This document shows, piece after piece, positions 10,592-22,087 of a stretch of 64,000 nucleotides of DNA. The stretch is from Micropterus salmoides (lineage: Eukaryota; Chordata; Actinopteri; Centrarchiformes; Centrarchidae), in the NCBI RefSeq assembly GCF_014851395.1, contig NW_024041150.1:37645585-37709584 (forward strand), written 5' to 3'. The translations under genes and the position numbers were made by a program. A model generated the notes under the pieces. It was not told where the DNA came from. It ran no database searches and saw only the letters and a list, made by a program, of their open reading frames with translations. Position 1 is the first letter of the stretch. Each line of letters opens with the position of its first letter.

Positions 10592-11060
10592 ATTTTGGTT
10601 AATGAAGCAAAATGCAGATAACAGACTAGATAAGTAATGAAGGTATGAATGGTAAATTTAACGAGTAGTAGATTTCTGGCTCAAAGAAAATAGACTAAAG
10701 AGTATAGCAGGCTACAGTTAAAAAAAGAACAGGAAAAGTAGCTAAACTTTTTTTTATTTTACTCATTTGCGTTACTTGTAATAACTTATAGGCTACTATC
10801 CACCCCTGCTCCTCACTGCGGTCTGCAGGTATAAGTAACAACAGTACAACAGAAACGTCTGTAATATTGAGGCACTTTGCTGCACCTGACTCAAACTTAC
10901 TTTTATTTTCTCCCTCAAATTTTCAGCACCACATTCGCGTTGGGTGGCCTGTTTTTTTTCCACATTTCAGACTTTTTAATGTTAAGATGAAACCATCTTA
11001 ATGTCTCGTTGCTGCTGTTTACATTCAACCCCGACGCAAATTCAAAAAATGCACAGCGGA
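10592..11060. repeat. Interspersed repeat also present at 55945-56130
   Basis: 'ttaatgaagcaaaatgcaga' and the following bases match 55954 onward, where no LTR intervenes. No gene is seen. Confidence 0.5.
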
Positions 11061-11064
11061 ATGT

Positions 11065-12030
11065 TTGGGGTGGATACGTGCAGCCATAAATAGATTGTTT
11101 TCTTTAAAATTTTATATCTTACAATATTTATTTATTACATGGCAGTCTTCTTGTTGGGTCGGATTGTGGTTCCTTGGGTCACCAAAGCACCTGGTCGCCT
11201 CATCAGATCTGCACTGGGACATGATAGCGCCAGTTCACCCAGGGTTGACCAAGCAGAACCTGTGGTCTATCAGTATCACCGAGAGACATGGTTCCACCTC
11301 CAGTCCAGACAAAACCCAGAGTCAGAAGCTGTAGACATCTTAGACATCCTATCTCAACAATGGCAGCACCTCTATAGGCTTAGACTGTTTGAGTAAGGAA
11401 ACCCGAGGGCAGAACAACCCATCTATTATTCACAAGTGTCAGTCTGTCAGCGAGAGGCTAAAGCTTTCTCCCCACCTGCCTGCACATCAGCAGAACCTGT
11501 GGTCCATCAATCAGCAACAGACGTGGTTCCACCTCCAGTCCTGACAGAAGTCAGAGGCAGAAGCGGTACAGACAAACATGACGTAGAGACACAACACCCT
11601 GCAGGCAGAGGGTCAGAGAGAATCACCGAGAAAAAACTCACAGCTCGAGAAAAAATTGCAGCCATATTTTCTATGGCTCAAGCAAAAATTTAAGCTCTTT
11701 TCGCTGCAGTCCTAGAAAAATTTGCAATTTATTTTTCAAGGATCAGAGAAATAGTGGCTGCTGTTTGTTTTGCCTTTAAGGCAAAAAACTGCTCACTCAA
11801 TCGGAGAAAAACATTCCTAACTGGAAAGAGATGCAATTGCTGCTGTTTTTCCTGCCACCAGAACGAGAATGTCAGTTTTTTTTTCCAGGATCAGATGGAG
11901 AACTGCTGCTGGTTCTTCGAAAACCAGAGCAGAAAATTCTGCTGATTTTTCCACTGTCACAGCGTCATCTCTGGGTGGATCTTTTAAAACCAGAGACAGA
12001 ACTGTGGCTGAGATATCCAAAACCAAGACC
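11065..12030 (+). other. Unrecognised coding-like stretch with internal repeats
   Basis: Two open frames (11139-11396, 85 codons plus stop; 11436-11693) share a repeated motif: AEPVVYQYHRETWFHLQ in the first and AEPVVHQSATDVVPPP in the second, in similar nucleotide context ('gcagaacctgtggtc', 'tggttccacctccagtcc'). A third section (11690-12030) reads as helical or Glu/Leu-rich pieces in shifting frames. I do not recognise the family. It could be a decayed gene, a repeat-rich cytoplasmic region of a lost Ig gene (paralogous flank block B follows), or chance. Confidence 0.25.
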
Positions 12031-12169
12031 TGCAGTAATAGTAGTTTTTATGATAATAGTTTTTCTGTGTATGATTTATGATCTATATTTGACTTCACAT
12101 CTGATATGTTGGCTTTAATCTGTGCCTGTATAATATTGATAAAGCTCAGCTTTGATTGGTCCAGCTTGA

Positions 12170-12710
12170 GACTCCATGCAGATCTCAACCACCTGAGATG
12201 AATGTGTTTGTTTACATATTGTTTATTCTGCTCTGTGATGATTTGACAATGTCTGTTTGTTAATAAAAGACGTCATTATACCCTCACGTTTGTTTTCCCT
12301 TATTTGCCTTGGTCTCTGAGCTGCCGTAACACTCAGTGGTGATTTCTGACTTTATTCAGGTTCAGATCAGACAGTAAATGTTGGTTAACAATTCCAGTTA
12401 GCCCATTTATAACAGGTTGGCTATCACATTTATTTTTGAGTGTGATCATTTGTTTTTTAGGCTCTAGGGAGGAAAGGATGGATTACCAATAAAGTGTCTT
12501 TCTACTGACATTAATGTAAACCAGAGGACGACATGTTATAACCTTGGTAAACTTCTGACTTTTCTTGTAGCACCAGCAGCAGGTCGAAGCTGTCCTGTGA
12601 ACTTCCTAAATCTAGTGGACACAAACATTCAGACATTCACCACTTCCAGACAATGAACCTGAATCACTTTTCTTCTAGCACCAACTGCGTTGTCCCTATA
12701 AGGAAAAGTA
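12170..12710 (+). repeat. Paralogous flank block B (partner at 5410-6900)
   Basis: Matches block A in order but lacks the MITE, so it preserves the pre-insertion site at about 12295-12310. Possible AATAAA signals lie at 12262 and 12489. Confidence 0.7.
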
Positions 12711-12954
12711 CATTCAGTCAAACAACTTTTCAGTTGGGGCTCTTCTGGTGGAATCTTAACCCAGTTCACATTAGAAATTTTAAAACTTTGGTGCCTCTTT
12801 TAAACTTTACTCAAAGAAGTGACTAACAGGTGGTCAGCACTGTCAACATTAGGTCTAGACACTAAATCTTGCCCCTAACTCGTCTCATCTGCTCTGCTTG
12901 TTTGTACTTCGTGTGCCTATGAGGTCATCTTGTTCAATATTGTTTAGATAAGCG

Positions 12955-13361
12955 TGACGACCCTGTGGTTGTCTGTTGTGTTGTGCTGGTTTGGTGTTTG
13001 TGAGTTCTGGGCGGAGCCAAGGCCAGGGTTGTCAGGAGATGTGGCTCACCTGTTCAGCCTGACTTAGAAGTATTTAAGATGGCTGCCAACTCTGCCCAGG
13101 CTCTCTTTTGTTTCCCACAGCACCAGGCATCAACCCTGGGACACGCCAGCTCTTCATATTTGATTTATGATGTAGCCTTTCTTTTTGCACTCACTACATT
13201 TTACACTCACCTATACACACACACACAGACACTCCTGATAATACTGATTTTCATGTTTGCCTTGAAGTTTATGTTTAGTTGATACAATAAAACCATTAAT
13301 TACCATAAAACCTCAAGCCTAGTCCCAATTAGACACCTGTCCCTGGCCTGGTGTGGCTACA
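12955..13361 (+). mobile_element. LTR-like sequence
   Basis: Starts 'tgacgaccctgtggttgtc', has a TATA-like 'agtatttaagatggc', an AATAAA near 13287, and ends 'gtgtggctaca', the general build of fish retrotransposon LTRs. No target duplication was found, so the limits and identity are tentative. Confidence 0.35.
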
Positions 13362-13399
13362 GGTTTTGAACCTTTAGCTTCCTCAGAGTATCAATGTTT

Positions 13400-13960
13400 C
13401 TACACAATTCTTCAATCACTGCAGTTCAGAGCAACATGAGGAGACTGTGATAACTGGAAATAAAAACTAAACACTCTTGTGTCTTGTGTTAGGAAAAAAC
13501 ACCCACCTGAAGTCCCCCATGATTGTAAATTACAGACCTCATCAGACATGAACTATTGTCCTCTCCGCTCTGTTTTGGCAGCAGAAACAGTCTCAAGCCC
13601 CATTGAAAAACCCCTCCTCTCCTGTTTTAACATTACTTGCACTGGCAGTGATTATTATCCCGTCTGGAGAATGTGTGTGTGTCATGTGTCACCATCATCC
13701 CCCTAATAATTACAGCTGCAACTGTTTTTCAGCCAAGGTAATTTAAATCAAGAAGCAAGAAATACTCAATCTAAACTAAAGACATATATAATAATTCCCA
13801 AAATATGTATAGCCTTATTTTTAAGGCATATTATGTGATCATATTGTTTACATTTCACTTTATTGACTATCACTGTTTGCTGTTGGTAAAACCACATTTT
13901 CCTGTATCTGCATTTTTCATAGTCATTCTGATTATGTTGCATGTGATTAAAACCTCCGTC
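13400..13960. repeat. Duplicated block, copy 1 (copy 2 at 16080-16680)
   Basis: Shares 'gaggagactctgtgaag'-like and 'ataactggaaataaaaact' segments, 'aagcaagaaatactc', 'tagccttattt.taaggc', and 'attatgtgatcatattgtt' with 16080-16680 in the same order. The short open frame inside it (13479-13706) has no known domain. Confidence 0.65.
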
Positions 13961-16079
13961 ATTTTCTCTTGAACATACTCGTCCGTCAACGTTATCAGCT
14001 AGAGATGTTATCTTTCACACACCCAGTCTTTGCATGATAACTAACTCCTTTTAACCGTAACACAGATCATGGAAAAACAGTTTGGCCTTAAACAACCGCT
14101 CACATTCAGGAAGCAGCTTAAAGTTTCTTCTACACCTTTTGACCACATATACACTCACCCCCCGCATCTCACTGTCCTTATCAGACAGGCAGATCTCTTT
14201 GCCTTCTCTCTGTCTTAGCTTAGTGCTGTTTAGTTTGTTTCATCTTGTGTGTTGTCGCTTTGTTTACTTTGTAACTAAATGCTTGTGTAGCCCATGTACA
14301 TGCTGGTTTCTTTTAACCTCTGCTGCGTAGAACCCTAAATCCTTCAAACCACAGCTTATTCATGATAATTTTTTTAGTTATTAATTTAATTATTAACTAA
14401 AATTCTAAATTAATAGTTTAGTATATTTAATGAGTCTGAATTAGGTAATCGGCCGTCAATATGAGTTTCACGAGTGGTACCCCGAAGGGATTATAATTTT
14501 AAATGATGTTCTATCATCATCATCTAATCATTAATAATAGTAGTAATAATAATAATTATTACATTATTTAATATAAATCTTGATGCCATCTTAACCTTAA
14601 TCCCCAACATAATGGTGCTGCTGTGAGGCGTAGTACTGCCAACATAATGGTACTCAACAGTGATTTGGTTGTTTTAAAGGTGTTTATCTTTTAAGTTTGG
14701 TTCAGTGTGGTAGTGTGGTTCGCCCATGTAGCCTCCAAAGGTTGGGCCATAATAATTATACTTCCCTACATTTCAATTACTAGTTACTTTACAGATTAGG
14801 CACAAACATACCAAAACATATGATGACTTAATGAAATATGTTTTGTTAAAAATTTAACTACCCAACATTTTATAGAAGTACATCTGACAGGATTATTAGA
14901 ATGACATTGAAATTGACATTTCCTGGCTCCAGCTTCACAAAAGTGAAGATTTGCTGCTTTTGTTTTAATTATCTTTATTTATTTGTACAATTTTTAGCTT
15001 TGTTCTGTTGGTTAGTGTTACGACCTGTGGGCTGTTCATATGTCTATGGTACAAAACCATAGTACAAAACAAGCATTGTGAAAGTGTGACATTGGGCTCT
15101 GCGTAATTGTGATCAGTGCTGCACAATTTTGCATAAATGGTTGATGAAGCTCCAAGATGATGATGATGATGAAGCTTCTCTGAACTTTCTCAGTAAAAAT
15201 GGCCTGTATAACTGAGCTTCCTCACTGAAACACAATTCAAAACAACTATAAAAAGAAGTCTATTTATTTTAGTTTTTACATAAAAATATTGTTACATGAA
15301 TAATAAATGCAAATAATTTAATGTATACAGGACAACCTTATTCAGAATTTGACATTAGTCATTGTTTTGTCTTTTTAAACATAAAACCAGAATACTTTTT
15401 CAGTGGTTCAGTACAGTACAAGTATTATTAAATAAACCACATAAGCATCATGTTATACTAGTTAGGATATGATATAAAATAAAATACAAGATGTTAAAAG
15501 TAAGATAAAATATATATATATCCTTCCCAGTCATGTTGACAAGCACATATTGTGGCTCCTCTTCTTCATTCCAGCACCAGATGATCAGAAGCTCTTGTTT
15601 TAGCAGCAGCTCGAGCTGCAGGAAAACCAGAGAAGAGAAAGTCTTAAGTGGAGTCATTTTAATTTTAGTATTTAATTCCACATAAGCAGCGTTACAGAAC
15701 AATGATGACCATCTTTTTATTCTTGGCCTCATCATCTTTCACTTCCTGCTCTCTACCACTGTTGCTGTGCTGCAGCTCTGTTGCTGCTCACTTCCCGTCG
15801 TTTACCAAGAAGCGAGGTTTGCGGTTAAGCTGGCGCACTTTGAGCTGGTTTTTCTGTTTCCTAAGTAGGGTGGATTTTTATTGAGGTCACCGTGGCAACC
15901 AGTACTGCTCATCTGCTCGTGGGTAAACCTCAGAACGACTACTGGCCAATCAGCTCACTGTAAAAACTCAGTCATCATTCCTAGAGGATCCTGACCGGGA
16001 CTAAAGTGCTGATAATAAAGTGAATAAGATCAACAGATAAATTTATAGGTCAGTACAGAAAGACGCTTTTAGTTTATTA
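13961..16079. other. Spacer, no gene recognised
   Basis: AT-rich, with (ATA)n near 14530-14570 and a TGA/GAT repeat at 15157-15175. On the - strand around 15680-15780 a short frame ending EVKDDEAKNKKMVIIVL then stop could be a tail exon of the Fc-receptor-like gene, but I cannot place its splice site. Confidence 0.3.
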
Positions 16080-16680
16080 CATTCACAACAAGATTTGATG
16101 TTTTGTGTCGATGTTTTTACAAACTTTTTCCATCACTGCCGCTCAGAACAACACGAGGAGACTCTGTGAAGATAACTGGAAATAAAAACTAAACAAACTG
16201 TTGTCGTTTGTTAAAAAAGTAACTGTTAATTATCTCCCATGATAGGTCAGTTAAATCACCAGGTTAGGTTCTCCAGTCAGTGCCACTTACGACGGCACTG
16301 GCTTAGATCTGGAGTTGGTCCCCGGGCGCTGCTCACTGCTCCCATTACTTGGGATGGGTTACATGCAGAGATCGAAATTCACCATCTGACAATAAAGTAC
16401 CATACCTTGCTTCTCCAGACTCTCCGTGTTTAAAACACTTTGTTTCTTTTATTCAACTTCTCCTGTAATTTAAACTTAATTTAAAAAAGCAAGAAATACT
16501 CTCTTTAAACAAAAGATTACTGTATATAATAACACCAACATTAATTATAGCCTTATTTATAAGGCTGATTATGTGATCATATTGTTCACATTTCACCTCA
16601 TAGAATTTACTACCACATTTTTCTTGTGGGTATCGCCCACGATATCTCATATTGCCCTGATGACGTTGTTTGTGATTAAA
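16080..16680. repeat. Duplicated block, copy 2 (copy 1 at 13400-13960)
   Basis: Collinear with 13400-13960 except for a SINE/LINE-tail-like insertion at about 16235-16425. It lies 3' of the - strand Fc-receptor-like gene. Confidence 0.65.
16235..16425 (+). mobile_element. SINE-like interspersed repeat tail
   Basis: 'gggcgctgctcactgctccc', 'gggatgggttacatgcagag' and 'caataaagtacc' form a tail common in fish short retroposons. It is absent from the partner block at 13400-13960. Confidence 0.5.
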
Positions 16681-17084
16681 ACCTTTGCCTCTTTCTCATG
16701 AACCCGCTTGTAGCTGAATTGTAAGAACCCAGAGTTAACAGAGCCAGTGATAGCACTTATCCAGGACCACCAAGGTTCAGTGAAGCCAGGAAACCCAAAG
16801 AGAGACAGACTAAGCTGAAAGTGCTTCATGATACAGGCCACAGCCCACGTGACCCCCCAATAGACATCACACTACATGCAAAGTAATGTTTAAAAAGTCT
16901 AGCAAAAATGTTTTTGTAGAATTTGAACCCCAAATGCTGAACAGCTAACAATGTTTCTAAAGTTAAGTAATATTCAAATTCCTAATTTTAGGCCCCACAC
17001 TTTGGATTCATGATTATATGTTCTGAAAAGGTTTAAGAGATGAAAATGACAAACCTAACTAATTATATTTATATAAGGTGGTGG

Positions 17085-17212
17085 TGATGGCACAATGGAT
17101 AAGATGCCTGCCTTTGGTGTTCTAGTTGCTCCAGAGGCATGCGACCTCTGACATGTATAGCAATTGTAAGTTGCTTTGGATAAAAGCGTCAGCTAAATGA
17201 GTAAATGTAATA
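17085..17212 (+). mobile_element. tRNA-headed SINE, internally deleted
   Basis: Head 'gatggcacaatggataag' (box A-like) and tail 'tgctttggataaaagcgtca' ending in 'aaatgtaa'. Box B is missing compared with the fuller copy at 54340-54530. Confidence 0.75.
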
Positions 17213-17369
17213 TTTATAGTTAATGACAACAAATTGAGGATTTAACTAGACTCACTAAATGATCTTGAAATATGTCTTTGTGTCTCTATCAGCCATTTGA
17301 TGACCTCTGACTTGTGGATGAGACAGATCAATATTCTGCTATTATTAGGATTTCCAGAGGTGTTCTTAC

Positions 17370-19336
17370 CTCTTGCATACCTTCGGTACATGTATATGCA
17401 CATTATGAGTATGGCAGTGTAGAAGATGAACAACAGGATGGAACACGCTAGTTTAGAAAGAGAAAGGGGAGGAGGTGGAGGTGTGGCAGGGACTCCTGGA
17501 GGCCGAGCTGTGAAGAAAACAACCATCAGAGTTTACAACAGGAAACATAATCAGTTCTGTTTTCATCCAAATATAACACAGACTTTTCAGAACAAAACTA
17601 AATCTAACAAAAGCACAACATGAAGAAAGTCAGGACAAAATCACATTGTGCAAACGTGAGAATTTGGAATCGTTATATTAAATTAAGTAATTCAAGAAAA
17701 TCAAGAAAAGATTTGTGGAGACAAAAATTTTGACTGCTATGACCTGCAAGACGAGAGACAGCAGAAGGCGTCAGTAGGCTACATTTTGGTTGCCTTCTTA
17801 GCTTGTCGTACTATTAGAAATGAATCAGTAAAGTAGTAAAGGTTAACAAAATATCATGGGTACGGACTAAACCAAGCTATGATAACTTAAGTAGATTTGT
17901 GTTTAACTACTAAACTAAAATTACTAAAAATTAGTAATTTAATTTTAAATCACAGTCAAATTAGGTTTTCTGTTTCTTTTTGGAAACTTTGTGTCACCTC
18001 TCACAGACAGCCAGCTCTGCAGTGATTCTCCTTTTGTGGGGAGTTCGCACTTGTAGAAGCCTTCGTCAGACTCGAACACCGCGGGGAGGATCATCATCCC
18101 TGCAGGCTCATTTCCGATGAAAACACCATTTCTGTAGAACGTAGCAGGGAAATCTGACGTAGATTCAATTTGCTCTTTTTCCTTGTAGGAACAGTTAAGC
18201 GTCACTTTGTCTCCCTCCGTCACAGGAAGTGCAGGGCTCTCCAGGATCACAACACCAGCTGAAATGTAGAAGAATATCTGACTATAGTTTACAAAGTCTG
18301 TTTAATTGCAAAAACAAGAAATAAGCAGAAAATAAACACAAACATGCTCCACACACATTTAGTATTACCTGTCACTGTGATGTTGACGGTGTTGCTGTAC
18401 TCCCCCTGCTCAGACTCACACCAGTACACTCCGTTGTCTGATGGGTCAGCATATTTTATGGTGCAGGAGGACTCACCTGGGATCCCCCATCCCTCATCAC
18501 ATGGTTCAGACATGCTAAAGGAGGTGTTTCTTCTCACTGTCCAGCCGCTGGAGTCTGCCGGTGGTGCACACATCAGAGAGATGTACTCATGCTGAAAGAA
18601 CTGAGATCTGTTGGGAGTGATGCTCAGTGTGGCTGCAGAGGAGGTCAAACCTGAAATAATGGGGAATGGATTTAAATTATTTCTGTGTATGCAGCTGATC
18701 ACATGTGTTAATTTACAGATACTGCTGTGGTTAATTGCTGTTAAGGTGGTAAAATTTAAAGCTGCATTAATGAAGAACTCTGCAGCTCTGCAGCGCTTGT
18801 TAACGTCTTCTGGGGAATCATTTTGGTTTTGCAGCACATTAAAATTGTCGTGTGACTGTGCTCTCAACTACCTTACTCCCAGCTGCAACAGTCGGTTGTT
18901 TAAAGCAATTGAGCCATGATAAATCCACTGTCCTGCATTAAATGGCAGATAGACATGATGACAGAGTCTACCTGGTGAAGCAAGTTAAACCTATAGTGGC
19001 CAAAGAACCAGACATCTTTCTTATGAGTTAGTGGAGACCAAACCAAAGCTAAAAAGGAGGGTGAATATTGGACTTATTTTAACATCAATGAGTTGATAAT
19101 TTTGTTCTGTGTCTGCTGGATATGTAAAAGTACAGTTGCATCACAACTCCCATCACTGAAATCAGTCCAACCAGGCATTTGGCAGAGTATAAAAATAAAA
19201 TTTGTTGTTTTGTATTTTTTTTTAGCAAAAAACACTAAGCATCTTCAATCATGATCTTGGTGTGATTTTTAAGAAAAGGTTTACACAAGTGTTTAAATTA
19301 CTTACAGAGCATCAGGCAGAGGGACGTGCTCTCCAT
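17370..19336 (-). CDS. Fc receptor-like protein, two Ig domains plus transmembrane segment
   Basis: Exons on the - strand: signal start 19306-19336, Ig1 18369-18650, Ig2 17998-18258, transmembrane 17370-17507, all phase 1-1 with gt/ag borders. Exon 1 begins MESTSLCLML. Ig1 runs from LTSSAATLSITP to YSNTVNITVTG and has the conserved pattern C…W…DNGVYWCES. Ig2 starts AGVVILESPALPVTEG and ends at DEGFYKCELPTKG…SWLSVR. The last exon has a Pro-rich stalk (PATPPPPPLSLS), a helix LACSILLFIFYTAILIMCIY and basic RRYARG. Ordering and motifs fit fish Fc-receptor-like genes, which bind Ig Fc or related ligands on leucocytes. Direct joining of exon 1 to Ig1 stays in frame but gives a short leader, so a tiny second leader exon may have been missed. 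Cytoplasmic exons were not placed. Confidence 0.75.
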
Positions 19337-20400
19337 CTTGTGTCGATGTTGTCAATCTTCCTCTGTCAAGTCTGACTAGGTAGTCTACCACATCCTGACC
19401 AAACACAGGAAATCACGAAGGTCACTGCAGAACAAAGCAAACACGACATGATTTTAATCATCAATGTGTGATGAAATTCAACACACTTTGAAGACTAGCT
19501 TGAGCTCTAAGTTTTTAAAAGCTATGGAACCAGGCTTAAAGCAGATGCTTTCATTCAATTCCAAAAACAGTCTTTGCAAAGTTATGATTTCATTCAGTGC
19601 TGTCACTCGGTGCCACCGAAAGTCTATATAGGACGTGTTTCTCAGTTTGCTGATGATCTTTTACTGGATTTATTCAACTCAGTCCCACTTGATGCTGAAA
19701 TCCATCTCACCTGTATCACTTGCTTAAGAAACTGAAACTAAACCTTGTGATAATAAAGGTCTATCTCTTACAGAAAACCACAGAATGAAACCTGACGTCA
19801 GCCACAAGACAGGCAATATTTACATTTCTGCGGTTATTGTATTTTACTAATTTTATATTTATCTTAAACGTGTATTTAGTCTTTTCAATGTTTTCGTGGT
19901 TTTTATGCTTTTAACTTGTATTGTTTTTGTATTATTCTTTACACTTGTTAAAGTACTTTGTAACTTGTTTTTGAAAAGTGCTCTACAAATAAAGATTATT
20001 ATTATTATTATTATTAATACACGCAACTTGATAAAATATTTCTAGATTTCTTCCTGACTTGTTCCACTGCGGTTGCAGCTGAAATGGAGTTATTCTTATT
20101 CCAGTAAGTTTCCTCTTCATCCTCTCGTCAGAGGTTTTTGGACCTTTGACAGCAGAGTTTGGCGGGGTCCAGTTTAATTTATGCGGTTTTCATCATGAGC
20201 TGAATGCAGCCCCTGACAGCAGACAACCTCTGCTCTCCCGACCTGCATGATGTGGCTAAAATATTCTGTCTTTGTCTTTGCAGAGCAAATGAAAATAAAT
20301 GAATGATCAATCGACCAGTAAATCAATTGATGTGATGTGAGTGATTCTTAGCAGAACGTATGTGTAAAATGCCAAATCAATGAAATCAAATGAGTCCTTA
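19337..20400. other. Spacer with LINE 3' tail, no gene
   Basis: Bases 19840-20016 end 'gaaaagtgctctacaaataa' plus (ATT)n, a common 3' terminus of fish L2-type LINEs. Nothing else could be supported. Confidence 0.5.
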
Positions 20401-20452
20401 AAAATGTAAACTCCCTGAAATGTTTTCATTCCCCCGTCACCGCCTCATGGGA

Positions 20453-20491
20453 GAAAGAGAAAGCGTTGATTTACTTCTTACTTTCTCTTTC
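20453..20491. promoter_or_regulatory. Mirrored pair of ISRE/IRF-like motifs
   Basis: GAAAGAGAAA (20453-20462, + strand) and its exact reverse complement TTTCTCTTTC (20482-20491) match the interferon-response core GAAANNGAAA. They stand 19 bases apart and about 110-150 bases before the start codon at 20601. Interferon-regulatory or PU.1-type factors bind such sites. Function here is inferred. Confidence 0.4.
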
Positions 20492-20685
20492 TCCTGTGGT
20501 GCAGTGTTTTCCTCGCCACTTTTCACACCGCCCTATGAACAAAAGAACCTTAATCGACTTTTCTTTCATGAAGCATTAAATTAGCTGGGTGGCATCTACC
20601 ATGTCTCTTCGTTTTCCAGCGACCATAACGAAGTTGGTTCACTCTCTCGTGTTCATGTCCTGTCTCTCTCTGGTGGAATCTCCAG

Positions 20686-21093
20686 GTAGGTGTTTCTTAC
20701 GTGAGGTAGACCTAATAGTCAGGCCCTCTACTTGTTGAAAGACGTTTCACTCAGCTGTTCTCGCTCGTTAATAAACCGGATCGCTGCAGCTATTCGACCG
20801 GTAGAATTGGGCCACTTAAAAATCAACGTTGCAGTTTCGCTACTGAGATCAGTGCCAGGTCCCGTTTTCTTGAAAAAAGAGAAGCAACTTGAATCGACAA
20901 ATCGTTTATTGTGTGTTTATGTTTTAATACTCGTTGATAACAGAACCGTAAATCAGTTTTAAAAGCTTCAGTAGGCTAGGCCCTGATTTGTTTATGGGAT
21001 CTCTGAATCGGATTTATCATGTAGCCTAACTGTTGAACACGTTTGGGCAAAAGTCCTTGCGAAACAACGCAGCTGGTCTGATGAATTTGTTCC
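20686..21093. other. Intron 1, unique part
   Basis: Lies between the signal exon and the left border of the 4.6-kb duplication. The short open frames have no recognisable domain. Confidence 0.5.
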
Positions 21094-22087
21094 GACGGGA
21101 TTTTCCGTTGTTTGAAAGAGAAGTGACCAGAAGTGGCGTTTTTAGGATCTTGAAACATTGGGGGCGTAGCCCAGCCCATAAAACTTCATATCTTCACATA
21201 ATAATTGACACCCCCACCCCAAAGTTAAGTCTGTAAAGCAGTAAAGCAACAGTAAACATCCTCTACTTATAGGCTACAGCACAACAAAACTCACAACAAC
21301 ACTATTAACGGTCTCATTTTGATAAATTGTAATGAAATGTGTGTAATTATAATAAAATAACAAAACTGTGACAGTATGGGGGGTACTCTTCCAGAAAATT
21401 GTGAGTGTTAAACACTTAATTTCCTGCATTCTGGTGTTTTCCTCCAACAATTTCTGCCTTTTCTGCATCAATTTATTGTGGATATTATTTATGTAAAGGG
21501 ACACACAAAAATCAGGTGTTGCTGAATTGTGGCAAATATTTAAGAACATTTAGATATTTATGACCTTGTAACTTATTATTTATTTCCATCTTAAATGTGC
21601 AATTGTACTACTGCCTGCCTTGGCCAGGACACTGTTGGAAAAAGAGTTTTTTGGTTTAATAAAGGTATAATAAAACAATTTGAAATCTAAAACTGTAACA
21701 GAATATAATACAGAGCAGCTCTCAGCTTTCAGATATGTTTCTCCTGTAGATCAACTTTTAATATCATCACTGCTGAATCAACACACATGCAGACGTGACT
21801 GATTGAGGTAACCTCTTTAAATGTGCATGTGGCACCTTTTTACCTCTTCAATAATAAATTAAATAATTTTAATTAAGTTATAAACTCCTGTACTTTAATA
21901 GCTCCTGTGTTTCAGCAGGTTTTCTGCTCATGTTCAAAGTTCTGCACATTCAGAATCTATCAGGGTTCTCTGACATTTCCAGAATAAAGGATATTTTGAG
22001 AGGTCAAACAGAATAAATCATCATAAACTTTCTCAATCACCACCACTAATGTCCTAGGCGATGCTCAACAACAGGACACTCAATATA

